A stretch of 64,000 nt of DNA from Lunularia cruciata. Its lineage: Eukaryota; Streptophyta; Marchantiopsida; Lunulariales; Lunulariaceae. Under the pieces are notes generated by a model that made no database searches, was not told the DNA's origin, and was given only the letters and a program-made list of their open reading frames with translations. Where the stretch lies: assembly GCA_948567375.1 (NCBI GenBank), contig OX419755.1:58539945-58603944 (forward strand). Direction: 5' to 3'. The position numbers were made by a program, and so were the translations under genes. Of the stretch, positions 1 to 13,031 are shown piece by piece; the first letter of the stretch is position 1, and each line of letters opens with the position of its first letter.

Positions 1-3000
1 TACCTGAGCTTACGTGTAGCTTCAGATGTTCGGAGTAACAACACTAGTCGACAGGCCAAGTTATGTTAGTTTCTGTCAGGTATAGCAGCCGACTTGGACT
101 GAAACTATTGATATTTTATTGAAATTCGCGATCTGTGAGATAATACCCACTCCTAGTGGGACTGGACTCAACCCGGTATATTTTGGATTTTCTGAAGAAA
201 ATTCATTTTTACTCTAGGTTTGAAATTGTTTTAGGATTCGGAAGTAGGATATAATCCGCAAGATAGGAAAGTACATTACCATCGACTAAAACTAATCTGG
301 AGAATCTATATCACTTAAGATCTTGGATATGGTGCCTTTGAATCAAATACTTGGATATGCTGAATATATTTGTATAGGTACCCGTTATCTCGCAGATCGT
401 GATGGTCTCTTTTGATTCTAGCACATTTTTATACATTTTCTTCAAGTTTGAGCCATTGTAATTATTAAAGTTGAGTAATAACGAGGCCAAGTTTCAAGCC
501 ATTCCTCGGACACAAAATGACTCTGATCTAAGTTAAATGCGGCATCTTCTCATTTCGTATGACTCTAATGTTGAAAACTCTTAGTAAAGTCCAAAAGTTC
601 CAAGTTCCTCCGATGCTAAGAGGGCTAACTTGACTCAATGGTTTACTTTGAGTCAAGTATAGAGTATCTATCCTAGTCATGGTCATGTCGATATCTCTGA
701 GGATCTTTTCATTTCCAGGGTGGCGATAAAACTCTACCCGACATAACCTATAGCTTATAACCATAACCATCACGCTTAGCTATGTGTGTCGGTAGTTATG
801 GAGTGGACCTCACTCCTAAGACCAGCCCCATTGACGCGGGATCCCTACAGTCACCTCAATCTTGACGTGCAATCTGGACCATCCCTCTTGCCCACGTAAG
901 GTTAACATCCTGGGTCACATCCACGTAAATAAGATCTATCTAGGTGGAGGGAGATAAGGGAACGTTGAAACCTCGTATACAACTGCCTGTATGACAGTGG
1001 GGAAAGTGGCCAAATTAAAGGGTGAAGGAACGGGCTCCTAAATGCTGTTGTTTGTAAGAAGGGGTTGACAGTCAGTCGCTAGCCCTGCCAATCACACGGG
1101 AAGATCATGACACGCAGTGGTGCTTGGTGCGAGTGGTTTGGAATTATGGTAGAGCAGTTGAAAAGTTTACTTGATGTGACGACGATATATGGTTCCAAGT
1201 CCAAGGTGTGTCTCCACATAAGAATCTTGTGGGACCCGTATCCGCAACCGAAATACAAAAGCTTTTAGATCTTTAAAAATTAGTATCCATGTCTAGGAGA
1301 TACTGTGCAGAAGAACAAGTTGGTGCATAGAGATCTGAATTTGAAGATATGCACTACAACGCTTATAACTGAATGACAAATTAGCGCGGTGACATTTCCA
1401 TTGTCAACGTCGTGTGACTGGATTTAAGTAGGATAGAAAAACAAGGGAGGAAGTACATGTTGTTTAGGAGTGAAATTGGAAGTGTTGCATGATCTCAGGG
1501 AGTGGAAAGATACAGATGCGATGAGTGCGATCCTCATGCACAAGTGCTTTTCCGAGCAAGCAAAAGAAGTGTGTGAGAGTTTCCATTAAATCTATCATCA
1601 TATCACGCTTAATTGTTATGTTTAATTTTAATGCAGTATTGCTAATAACAGGAAGCAAAGCGGGCGTTGGGTTGGCCAATCGCACAATTCCCACATAAGC
1701 AACTCGCACTGTACAGGATACTTTAGTGATAGCGTATCAATAGCCGTAGGTCAAGTGGGGAATCATCGCTGGGTTAACCGCGGCCTAAACTCTTCGTTGC
1801 TTGAGCCGCATGCGGTGAAACTTGCACGCGGGGAGAAGCTTGAAAGGGCCTAACCTAAATTAAGATCAGCATCCTAGATTTTATTTTATTATGAATATTT
1901 GAAAAGATATTTGAAAAGATACGTGGGAATTTCATTTTTTGAATGAAGATGAAGAAATTATGTCTTACGATTGGGATCAACTTGCCTATATCCTAGAAGT
2001 ATTCCTTACTGATATTTATAACCAACATCAGATAATCTCGGTGTATTAAAACTTAATTCAAGAACTTTGTCAGAATTCATTCGTTCACATCAATATTAAC
2101 ATTGCACATATCTGAGAAAAAATGCCACTACACAAAGTATAAATCTTTATCATCTTCCGATTCAGTTTAATACTCTACAATCCATAAATCTATTTAATTA
2201 TTTAATTTTAAACTTTAATTCTACATGAAAGTGTAATCATTTAGTTCTATGACAAGTAAATATTTTAAAAACCTTAAATAAACATCTAAATTGTATTAAG
2301 TTGAAAATCACAGGCAATTTTGTGTATATCATTCATTATTCAGACGGGTCGCTATAGTATCTCAGGAGTTGTTGTACAATTGAGCCCGGTCTGGTGAGAA
2401 AGTCCACAACGGCGACCCGCCGGATTGATTGTCCCATGCAATGACGGATGCTATAGGAATTGTTAAATTATCAAGTCTAATTTTGTCAGCAGACCAGGGC
2501 ACAATTGTACAACTTGTCAGCAATCTGATATTTGACCCTAAACTGTGCGTGAGTTTTAGCTGAATACAGTTTTCATATTTATTTGATTCTATCTTCAAAA
2601 TACCATTTACACAAGGAGAATGTTTGAGCATATACTTGAGAAGATGGTTGGGTGCGTTGGAGGAGGTCGGGAGAAGGGAGAGAGATGAGAGGAAAGATAT
2701 ATATTTTCTGATTGAACTCTAGTATATAGCATTTGAGTGGATAGCCTTTTCTGTTTGTTTTTCAATCTCTATTCCATCGGTATCTAGATGGAAGACTATG
2801 GAGAATTGAGTAGAAAGTTATAGAATTTTTAGGTCTTCCAGGGTTAGAGTGATCATACACATTGAGAGTGATGGGTCAAGAATTTTCATTTCTAATCTAT
2901 TTGTTTTCTTGATTAAGTTTCATGGAAATTTAGTTTAAAAATTTTCAGAGATTTAAATTGAGAATTACAAGAATTTATAATTAGGTTTGGAGAACATCAT

Positions 3001-3029
3001 ATATTCTTATGTGAGTTTGGATGTGAGAG
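1..3029. other. Spacer without recognisable gene
   Basis: No reading frame here resembles a family I know. The longest frames are under 90 codons and are interrupted. A minus-strand frame of 89 codons (2362-2631) has fairly balanced composition but no recognised motif; an inverted repeat lies inside it. The stretch may be old repeat-derived DNA or distal flank of a gene outside the window. Confidence 0.5.
2371..2513. repeat. Inverted repeat, about 27-bp arms
   Basis: The left arm (2371-2396, beginning GTTGTACAATTG) is the near-perfect reverse complement of 2486-2513, with one gap and about two mismatches. The arms are about 90 bp apart, so the whole could fold as a 140-bp hairpin. It lies inside a minus-strand 89-codon frame of unknown nature. 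It may be a small foldback element. Confidence 0.6.
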
Positions 3030-4405
3030 GTTATGTTTTTGCATGTATGGGGAGATATGGAGAGGAGCATCATATTACTATCGTTATCCTGTGCTAGCCA
3101 TGGCTACACTTCCCATGTGGGGCCACCTAGAGCAACTCGGGATACATCATGCTCGGTGTGTCATCAACGCTTTACCTCGCAAGGGGTAAAGATCCATGTT
3201 AGAAGGATGCCAAAGGACTATGATTGGACCACTTGGGATGCCCACGTGAGGCAAGCAACCACATTGATAGCAATGACTCGAGATTACGCACGCTTCTTCT
3301 ATCCCTTCATTGACCATTCCAAGGATACCCATCGAGTCGTGGGAGTGGTTAGCTTCTCAAGCAGGTTGTATTTTGGGGTTATTTGAGACTAGTCTCCATG
3401 TCCACATTTATTCCGTAGGCTACCTTGCACACTCCATGATGAAGCTAGATAGGCTTTTTGCCTACCACTTGATCATTTGGCACGTGATCCCTTGGATGAG
3501 TTAGCATGGTTCCTATTCCTCTTACTTCCTTAATGATGTCTTTGTTATGCTACAAGGGGACATGCAGGGCATAGAGAGGTGGCTGCTAGATTTTTTTAAT
3601 TTTGAGCAAGGGATTGGGCAGCCCTTCAAAAAGAGTCTATTAGGGCTACGCATTTAGGAGATAGATTTTACCACAAGATACCATAGAGTCCACTCAATTA
3701 CAACGGTGTATGACATTGGGTCAAGCAAGACAGTTTAGTAGAGCAGCATGAGCATTACATCCTTTGTCTATGTCTAACCTTACTAATGAGACTATGTCTT
3801 CCCTATGACTACATCTTATGGCAATAGAGGGACTACCAATAGAGGTCTTACATTATCTGCTTGAGCAGCCTTTATGTCTTGATAGGTTGCTTTTTGCACA
3901 AGCATTGTGCACTACCCCTTGCATTTCTTCAAGAGGCTTGTCAAGGATGGTATATGAGCACCTTAGAGATTTTATTGAGTTTATTATTTTATTGAGTTTG
4001 AAGCAAATGATCCTTCTAGTGGTTTTAAAGAGTTGTTCCAAGTGGTTGCAGTAGTAGCAAGAGGAGACATTCCTATGTCTATTAGTTGGGTGTTAGGTGC
4101 TAGTCAACTTCTCATGATGGAGAAGGACACGTGAGGCATTAGACAGATTGCTAGTGGAGAGATCTTTTTTCATTTTGTCAATCAAACTATTGTCTTTCAA
4201 CATCATTCTCACTTGTTGCAGTACCTCAATCCATATTACTTTGGAGTAGCTACACCTAGAGGATGTGAGGCCATATCTCTAGGCATAAGGGCACTCCTAG
4301 ATATCCCTTCAGAGTGAGTCTTCCTACAAGTGGATGTTGAGAATGCTTTTAATAGCATCTCACGTGCATCCATCTTTGGAGAGCTTTAGGAGGCTGGTGG
4401 ATTCT

Positions 4406-5146
4406 TGTAATACCAAGGGTTAGCCATATGATCTAGATGTGAAATTTGGTTTGGTAAAATCTAGAATGATGTTATACAGGATGGTCAAAATAGATCAGAT
4501 AGAAGTATCACCAAAAGAGTACTTCTACTAATAGGGCAGAAACCGAAATAGACTTGAGAACCTTAGAACCAATAGCTAGACATATGATTTAAAGGAGAGA
4601 ATTGGTTTGGTAACATCTAGAAGGATTTTACACATGATGGACTAAACAGATCAGAAAGAGGTATCACCAAAAGGAGACTTCTACTAATAGAGTAGGAACC
4701 TAAATATGCTTGAAATCTTTGAAAGCAATTTTGGAGGCCTAAACGGATGAATTAGGCCTCAAAAATGTGCAAATTCCCCCCCCCCAACGGAGGAAAGGCT
4801 GGCCTTCCCTCCCCATTGCTTTGTCTCGTCGAGAGCTTTCCAACAATACCTTACTCACGTGATTCTGAGATTCCTACATGAAGATTCCCTAAAAGATTCC
4901 CTCTGGTCAAAGCTTGTTTGACCAACCAGATAGGACCTAGACCAGACAAGTCACCCATCCAAGTAAGTAATCTTAGGGTAGAGCTTGCTGACATGTCACC
5001 TATCTGTGTCCCTAATCCTATGGTGGAGCTTCCTTGGAGGAGATCCTCTTTGTCTATATAATAAAGAGAAGGTGCTCCTTTGGGGCATCAAATGTTTGAG
5101 TATGCAATCTGTGTTTTTTCTCTTCTCTTGTCCTCGGAGTATTACA
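4406..5146 (+). mobile_element. Solo LTR, copy 1 (741 bp) inside the LINE
   Basis: The element starts TGTAATACC and ends GTATTACA, the usual TG...CA LTR termini. It is flanked by a perfect 5-bp target duplication ATTCT (4401-4405 and 5147-5151). Removing the LTR and one duplication restores the LINE reverse-transcriptase frame across the join, which confirms the borders. Its 5' part holds two diverged copies of a roughly 157-bp unit (second unit from about 4563). A TATA-like box lies at 5055-5063. No internal region is present, so this is a recombined solo LTR. Confidence 0.9.
5055..5063 (+). promoter_or_regulatory. TATA box of the solo-LTR family
   Basis: TATATAATA lies in the 3' third of the LTR and is followed by a conserved block containing GGTGCTCCTTTGGGGCATC. 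The same box occurs at 33498-33506 in another copy. Its place in the LTR fits a U3 promoter just before R. Promoter function is inferred from position only. Confidence 0.5.
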
Positions 5147-7030
5147 ATTCTTGGCAAGTCTTATTCCTTTTTTGTGGTATTTTTATGGCTCTCTTGCTTC
5201 CCTTTACTACCAACACGGTTTTTCATAGGAAGGAGTCACCGTCATGGATTCAACTGTTGGTACACATCAAGGAAATCCTTTAGGAGGACCCTTGTTTCCA
5301 TGGCTCACTTTCAAGCTCTCTTATCTACTACTTTGGCCATTTTAGGTTGTGATTTCCCTCCTCGGCAGATTATATACACATTGTGGGTCCTATAGATCAG
5401 ATTAGGCAAGCCTTTGACTATAGAGCTACATCTAGTAGGCTTGAGAGTCAAGGTTTCAAAGTGCAAGGCATGATCCACTTTAGGTATCCCTTTCCACCAT
5501 GAGCTTCTAAAGGAGTGTATCAGATCAATAGATGGACTACATGTTCTTGGAGTGCAAATAGGATCCAAGGATTTGTCACACGCTTCTTAGATGGTACTCT
5601 TGCAAAGGATGTTCTCCATGTGGATGACCTTCCGTTACTAGGAGATTCACCGGTGGCATTTGGTATACTCTCCTCTAGTATTGCTTGTCAACCGACTTAC
5701 CTCCTCCGTACAATTCCTCCCTCCTCATGTTTCCTATTACGTTTGAGAGCCTTTGATAGGAGGATTATGGGAGTCTTTGGTGATATTATTGGTTGGACCA
5801 AGGACATTTGAGCGTATGACAATGGATTTAGCACATAGACAGACGGCTCTACCAATCTCATGTGGAGGGGTTGGCTTGCTATCTATGGAGGAGATGACAC
5901 TTATAGCATTTTTGGGTAGTTGGGCTCTCTTGGCACCCTTACTTTTGTTTCATTTTGTGGTTGTTGATAGGCCAATTTTTGAGACTTATGTGATAAAGGT
6001 GGAGGAGGGATCCTTTTCTCTCCAAATATTATTGCGGTAGACAAGAGATAATCTATCCCCATGTGCACATGAGGACTTTTCATCTTTTGCTTCATCATAG
6101 TCAGATTGGACTAGAGGTTTACAGTCTTCCTTGATGGAGTGATAGTATGAGCATACGCTACTTTCTCTCTTAGTTGACTCATCCATTCCTCATGCTACTA
6201 GAGCCCACTTTGCTCTTGCTCTAAAAAGGATGCAGGCTCTTGGATCCTAGCTTGACCGTGCATTAGGCATTTTGACTCGCACTATCTACTTTCTCTATAG
6301 CGATGAGGTTTTGCTTAGGTTTGGTCCACCCATCTACATCTTCATTACTCACTTGTGAGTGTGGTTCTACACTAGGTGCAGTAGCGGTCCATATGACATG
6401 GTGTCCTTTTGGAAGATAGAAGAAAGCTACCCATGATGCTATTAGGGACATAGTTTTTGCCATGGCACGAGAGAGTGGGTACTTTGCTTGGAAGCATTTA
6501 TATGCTTTGCAGATGACATTTGTCAAGGCAGACTTATACTTGGTCCGAGATGATCATGTGATAGTAACGGTTGTTGTGGTTATGGATCCTATGTTGTATA
6601 CAATTCCAAAGGAAGTCATTACCCATCTCCTTGGATGGACGGAGAGTGCAGCAATAGGTCGCAAGGTCTCCAAGTATAGGAGCATGTAGTGAGGTCACCT
6701 CTTTGTTCCTCTAGCCTTGGAGTTATATGGAGCTATGGACACATTTTTGGGGAGTGCACAAGAGCTTATCATGTTAGGCGCCAAGGGGTACCACTCTCAC
6801 TCTCATACTTTGTAGTATATTTAGACAACATGTATCCATTGCTCTCTAGAGTGCAATGGTTGGTGTAATCTATAGGAGAGTAATCATACAAGGTGATGCT
6901 TCTTTAGATACTCCAATTGTTTGTAGACCATACCACTTGCATAGCTCAGTTATCTTAGGTACAATAGTGCAGATTTCTCATATACACTCTATTGTGGCTT
7001 AGCCCCATCCTTGTGTTTTCTACACGATCG

Positions 7031-8869
7031 CACTTTTCATACTTGAGAAGAAATAAAATACTTGGGAGCGTTGATAATATTATTAGTAGATTTTTCTTAT
7101 TCTACAAAGCTAAGGATAAAAATAATTTAAATTATCTCAATTACAACTAAATATATTCATACAACCGCAAATTTTTAATCTCCAATTATATTGACTTCTA
7201 AATTTGAAGGACTAAAGATATTATCAGCAAAATTTATCATGATATTCAATTCAATTAGATCAACAAGAGAATATCTCTTCACTTTTCATCAAAATTGCAA
7301 AATAGTCTAGTATCTCCAAGCTTTACACTAGAATCAAACTTTTAAAAGAGTAGTCTATAAGTTTCTTGAGTTGTAGTACTAATTTTTTCTTAGTACCAAA
7401 TTGTAACAATAAAAAGTAAAATCTCATATAATCTAAAGTTCAATGTTTGATATGTATATTTGTAGTCTTTGACATATATACATCTATCATTTGCATGTCA
7501 TATATTTATAGTAATAGTATTTCTTAAAATCCACAAATAAATTTAATTATATTTTAAATTAAAACATATGAATTTTCCAAATATTAAATACGTTTTTAAT
7601 CTAAATTTAAATCATATTTAAATGCTTATATTTTTTAAACATTTATCATTTAAAAAATATATATAATAATTTTATTCATGAATGTAAATCTTTACTTTCA
7701 AATAAAAATTACTTGACTATATAAACTTTATATTGTAAGCCATTCAAAGAAGATATCACATCTTTTAGTTTGATATTTTGACATGTTGTCACATAAAAAT
7801 AGAATCTAATAAGATATAATTTTGATGATAGTAAATTATTTAGGGTAGTAATTTGGAAGGCAATATAAAATATTTTTTTCCTAGAATATTGATTGAGTTT
7901 TAGACCAAATTTAATACTAGTGTTGTTTATATTGAAGCAACTCAATTTTATTACAATTATTATATTTTCAAAGTAGAACTTGTAGGAATTTCCAAAGGAT
8001 AATATCTTTATAAAACTTAATTGTATATGAAAGTTGATCATTGTAAATACAATAAATATAGAACTAGTAATATAAAATATATGTTAAAAAATCATTTATA
8101 TTAGAAAAACTGTGAAGATATATAATATTATTATCATTAAAATATTATATGTATTATTATACTCATCTATATTAGGAAATGTCCAATCTCATCATTATTA
8201 AATGCATTGATACATAAGATAATTTTCAATATAGTTCAAGAGGATATCTATGATATCTAGGCTAAAATGATAATTAAATTTTTTTGTAAATAGCATTTAA
8301 TAAATTTTGTACTAAGCATTTAAGGATCTATACATAGAAGCAATATTTATAATCTAAAAAATAAAAAAAATCCTATATTAATATATCACAAAGAGGAAAT
8401 AAGTTTCTACATGGATATGCATTAGAAATAATGGTGCTCATAATAAATTTCTCCCAAGTTGCTCTTAAATTTGCATTTTCCTAATTAGTATACTCTTTCA
8501 CATATGCATTTTGTGAAATTTATTGATTTTATCCTCATACAATCATGGTCATTTGCAATGTTATATCAAGTTGTAAACATTAGAAGCATCTTCTATTCTA
8601 ATATATTTATTCTTATCAAAATTGGTAAGCAATTCTCATTGAAAATAATTAATCTCCAGAATTTTACTTTTTTTTATTATGTAAAGTAGGCTTCCATGAC
8701 TTGTTGAGGTTGTGATGCAAGTTTTCAAGAGATGAGGACTTTAAGTCTCTTAGCTTATCTATATTGTTTCTTCTTTTTCTTGTAGTCCTAACTTATCTTT
8801 ATATTAAAATCTTGTCTGTCTCTTAGTGAGAAACCTCTAAAATTTAACTTTTTGAAACTCCTTCAAGAA
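7031..8869. other. AT-rich spacer
   Basis: Very AT-rich sequence with short frames only. I see no protein family, RNA gene or clear repeat unit. It separates two copies of the same LINE family. Confidence 0.5.
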
Positions 8870-9680
8870 TAAATAAGAATTAGCAATGAAGTTCCAGCTA
8901 GGATTAGTCCACCCGTCTACATCTTTGTTACTCACTTGTGAGTGTAGTTCTATACTATATGCATTAGCGGTCCATATGACATGATGTCCTTTTGAAGGAC
9001 AGAGGATAGCTACCCATGATGTCATGAAGGATATAGTCTTTGCTATGGCACAAGAGAGTGAATACCTTGCTTGGATGGAGCATTTGTATGCTTTGTAGAT
9101 GACATGTGTCAAAGAAAACTTATACTTGGTCCAAGATGATCAAGTGATAGTGTTGGATGTTGTGTTTACAGATCCTACGCATGATGCAATTTTGGAGGGA
9201 GTGATTACTCATCCTCTTTGATGAGCGCTGAGTAGAGTAGCACCACATAAGGTCTCCAAGTATATGAGTATGCAATGAGGTCACTTCTTTGTTCCTCTAC
9301 CCTTGGAGTTATATGGAGTGATGGACATGGCATTTGACACATTTGTCAAAGAGTGTACGAGAGTTCATCATATTAGACATCAAGTGGTACCACTCTCACT
9401 CTCATACTTTATAGCATACTTTAGACAAATTGTGTCCATTGCTCTATAGGGAGCATTGGCTAGTGCAATCTATAGGAGAGCAATGACACTAGGTGATGCT
9501 TCTTTGGATGCTCCAATAGTTTGTACTTGCATAGGTTGGATATCTTAGGTGCAATAGGGTAGATTTCTCATATTGATACTACTAGGACCTAGCCCCATTT
9601 TACCTCTTTTGTCTCTACCTTGAACAGTTTGATGTGGTCTTCCCATCCTTCATGTGTTTTACGTGGTTTCCTTTTTCTCT
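8870..9680 (+). mobile_element. Second LINE 3' fragment
   Basis: The stretch from about 8890 is clearly similar to 6300-7010 of the larger LINE copy. Shared blocks include the ACTCACTTGTGAGTG segment, the GGTCCATATGACAT segment and the endonuclease-region text GAGGTCAC...TTTGTTCCTCT. Reading frames are fully broken. Only the 3' part of the element is present, as expected for a 5'-truncated LINE insertion. The tail contains TAGCCCCATTTTACCTC, which recurs alone at about 10170. Confidence 0.7.
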
Positions 9681-12600
9681 TTTAAGAATAAATTTCTAAA
9701 GCACCTTCACTACTTATTACATTGCCAATAGAGAAACTTAATTAGATATATATGGTTACATGTGAAAGAATGATTATCTTCCCCTTGTCTCTTGTTTATA
9801 TACTTATGAAATGCTCATAAAGGTTATTAAGTACAAGAGTATATTGTTTACTAAGTAAGGAGTCTTATAATATCAAAAGTTGAAGAGGATATCACAACTC
9901 ATGAAATAATATTTATAATCATATGGTCTTATCTTTATCCAAAACTATATCAAGGATTCCTTCATATTTATCCACCTATCTATCGTCATTAAATTGAATA
10001 CAACTTTTAACCAAAAAGCATTGGATATAAGATTCTTTACTCTTTACTCAAAGTTTAATTTCAAAAGAGTTTTATTAACCATTCGAATATAAATTAATAG
10101 TGCTCAATTTTGCAACCTTTTCTTAAATATTAACATAGCTTCAGGTCAAATACATAAACTGTTGGGAATTAGCCCCATTTTACCTCTTTTGTCTCTTCCT
10201 TGTACGGCTACGTAACCTTCATGGTCACCTTTTCATCCCTTTATTTAATCTTTATACCAAAATCTAATATACTGTTATTCTTCTTGGAATCCCTTCCAAA
10301 TACAACCTCTTTCTTGTTTATGAGTAAACTTAGTCAATCATGAGTCATTTTGAAGTTTATTTAAACTTCATAGAAAAATATCTTTAATTCCTCAAAATAA
10401 AGCAAGTTTTATCATCAGAGTATATATGTAGCTATGGGTGGTGGTGCATGACTATTCAATCTATGTGTAAAATGACATAAGTGTTCTACTAAACTTCTTT
10501 TCAGAAAAATTGGCCGTAAAAAATAATGTTACGCTTACCTTATATAACATTTTGACCAATATTTGTGATACCTTTAATTGGCTAATAGCAAAAAAAGTTG
10601 TTATTTAGCATCTTTGTTGAATCAATACACATTCCTGTAGTTTTCCAACTGCAAAGATAATTCTTAAAATCAGTTCAAAAGTTGTGTATTATTAAACCAA
10701 CATAACATCCTAATAACCTTTTTGGTCTCTGATTGTTTTATTAATTTGTAGAATTCTGTAAACTCCTATCTTTATATTTAGAGGCACTTAAGGATGGAAA
10801 TGATAAAATGATTGATGGCCTGTAAGAAGATAAATATGAAAGACTAAAGTGAAATAAGCGCATGCTCTAATCTTTTGTGGAGTTATCAAGTAATTACTCC
10901 TAAATTATGAACTAAGTCATGTTAAATAAAATGTTTAGATTTCTGATGAACTTCTTAACTTCTATATGTGATGTATATTTCATATAATCTTAATATAATT
11001 TGATTCAAAATTCAAAGAAATTTTGAATGCCACCTTAAGTAATAAGTAAAACTGATGAAACCTTTATAAAAAATTATTTTCATTATCATATTATTTATTG
11101 ATGTATACTCTAAAATTTATCTGTGGAGCACCTTATACAAAAGCACGATGCTTTTGGAATCTATAACTTTAAACTTAGACTATAACATATTTTTATATGA
11201 TATTCCTTTTCATATCACTTGCATCTATAAATATTGTTTTCTATATTTTGGTCTCACTAGATGAATAATTCAAATAGCTTCCTGATGCAAATTGAACCAA
11301 TTAAAACATGCATTCTTTGGAAAATTGGAACTCCAAAAATTGCATCTTTTGTATTATCTCATTATGTAAAGACTCAGCTTATTAATTTTTTTTAATTAGG
11401 AGCTCCTTATCCTTGAGTCTTGTAATTTCAAACTCCAAAACTATATATGGGATATATAGGAGAATCTTTTTAGATATGTATAATTTTCTCAATACTTTAT
11501 TTATATATTCTATGTTTTAGGATTTTTTAATCTCTATAGATATAGAATCCAATGATATTTATTGTATACTTGATGAGAATGTTATACAAACTCTATAATT
11601 AATTGTGTTGTATAGCCTTACTATTTGGATATTGGGATTCAATCATTTTTATTAAAAGCCCTTTTTCATTGAGGTTCTTGATTCATAGAAAAAAGAGGTA
11701 TTTATAAACAATATTGTAGATATACTTGATCTCTCCTTAACTTTACATTGGGTCTCTATTTTCAAAAAAATTATTCCTTTGATATAAAATTAAAGAGTTT
11801 TGAATACTTACCAGAACTATCTAAAACAAATAGTAAGGTGAAGAATTGATAAATTTTTACTATTAGACTCTATTATTTTATCCTACTGTTTATGGATTGA
11901 AACTCCAAAATTGTAGTTATTTAGTTTTTTAATCATTACATATTGTTAAAAATTCATGAATTTTCCTAAGCAAATTCTTATCTTCAACATCTATAAACAT
12001 CAATTATAAATTTGACACCATAAAACGTGTACTTTACTGCAATTTCTTAGTACTTGATGGTATATTTTGTGTACTTTGATAAGTGATGCATAATAATATT
12101 TTGTCTCTATCATGAAATTTTTAGCTACTTAAAAAATTTGCAAGAAATTACAATTCTATGTCGATATCTATAGCTTTTTCTATATAGTCTTGGACCAAAA
12201 TTCCCTTTGGAATTTTCTTGCAATCCTCAAGTTGCAACTTGATGTCCTATTTTTGCAATCTAATAATATTTGGTTGGATCATATTCTATGACCACAACAA
12301 TAAACATATTTCTTGCTTATTTATTATAGCCATTAAAATGATGACCAAGTCTTGGTTTACATTCATTACAAGATAGATGTGTGTTCTTTATATACTCACA
12401 TAATGAGTCCCACAAGGAGAAATATAACATACTTAATATAATAAGAATATTAAATATTTTGAAGTAACCACATTTCCATTAATTCTAATGATATTAGTCA
12501 AATTTAGAGAAAAATGTTTCTTATTTAATATATAAAAATGTAAAATGTCTTAAAGTTACTTTAACTATTCACATCAACACAATGTATTTAAAGAACTCAC

Positions 12601-13031
12601 ATCAACTTTTTAGTATTGGGTGTGTATTATTTGTATAATTTTTGCTACTATGAGTACTTAAAGCAACTCAAAAAGTTTTGATAAAAATTTGTATGATCCT
12701 TAAACTGATTAGATAATTAAAATCAATATAAATGTGGTTACTTCAAAATATTGATACTACTTATTCTATTATCTATTTTATAAATCTCCATGTATTTTAC
12801 TTATATCAAAAGAATCAGTAAAATATGAATTTGTGCTTTATAATTGAATGGAAATTTTGATCTTTTCAGAAATTTAATTGAAGTAAAGGAGTGTACAAAG
12901 AGCAAAAAACAAGTTTTTGACAATCATGATTTATCCATAAAAAAAATTCACAAACTAATATTATTTAAGTTATAAAGCTTAAAAAATCAAAGATTCAATA
13001 TCTTTATTTTTTGTTTAATTTTTCTCTCCAA
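9681..13031. other. AT-rich spacer with LINE tail remnant
   Basis: No host gene is recognised. At about 10165-10245 a short piece repeats the LINE 3' tail (TAGCCCCATTTTACCTC). A foldback sequence lies at 12453-12752. The rest is AT-rich DNA with only short random frames. Confidence 0.5.
12453..12752. repeat. 300-bp foldback (MITE-like) sequence
   Basis: A perfect 22-bp inverted repeat occurs at 12453-12474 (starts AATATTTTGAAG) and 12731-12752. Pairing continues inward imperfectly for about 25 further bases on each side. Size and structure fit a miniature inverted-repeat element. I could not define a clean target-site duplication, and no transposase is present. Confidence 0.6.

Larger units (their letters stand above)
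3030..7030 (+). mobile_element. Degenerate LINE with restriction-like endonuclease
   Basis: Broken plus-strand frames follow a non-LTR retrotransposon order. Near 3150-3260 there is an N-terminal zinc-finger-like motif (CxxC followed by H) and a DYDWTTWDAHVRQA stretch. The reverse transcriptase follows: a DVENAFNS motif at about 4333, a GNPLGGPLF motif at about 5266 (family form GDPLGGPLF), and a decayed YADD box near 5365 whose second Asp codon reads Tyr. The downstream block 5800-6000 keeps LPISCGGVGLLSMEE, typical of this RT group's thumb region. The C-terminal part (6460-6850) has a VVVVMDP motif and K..KYRSM, consistent with a restriction-like endonuclease. Many stops and frameshifts make it dead. 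A solo LTR interrupts the RT at 4406-5146. The clade (R2/CRE-like) is inference; both ends are approximate. Confidence 0.75.

Noticed and set aside
7031..13031. tRNA, snRNA or organellar RNA genes in AT-rich DNA
   Set aside because: I found no cloverleaf or conserved RNA motif on either strand by eye; a covariance-model search would be needed to exclude them.
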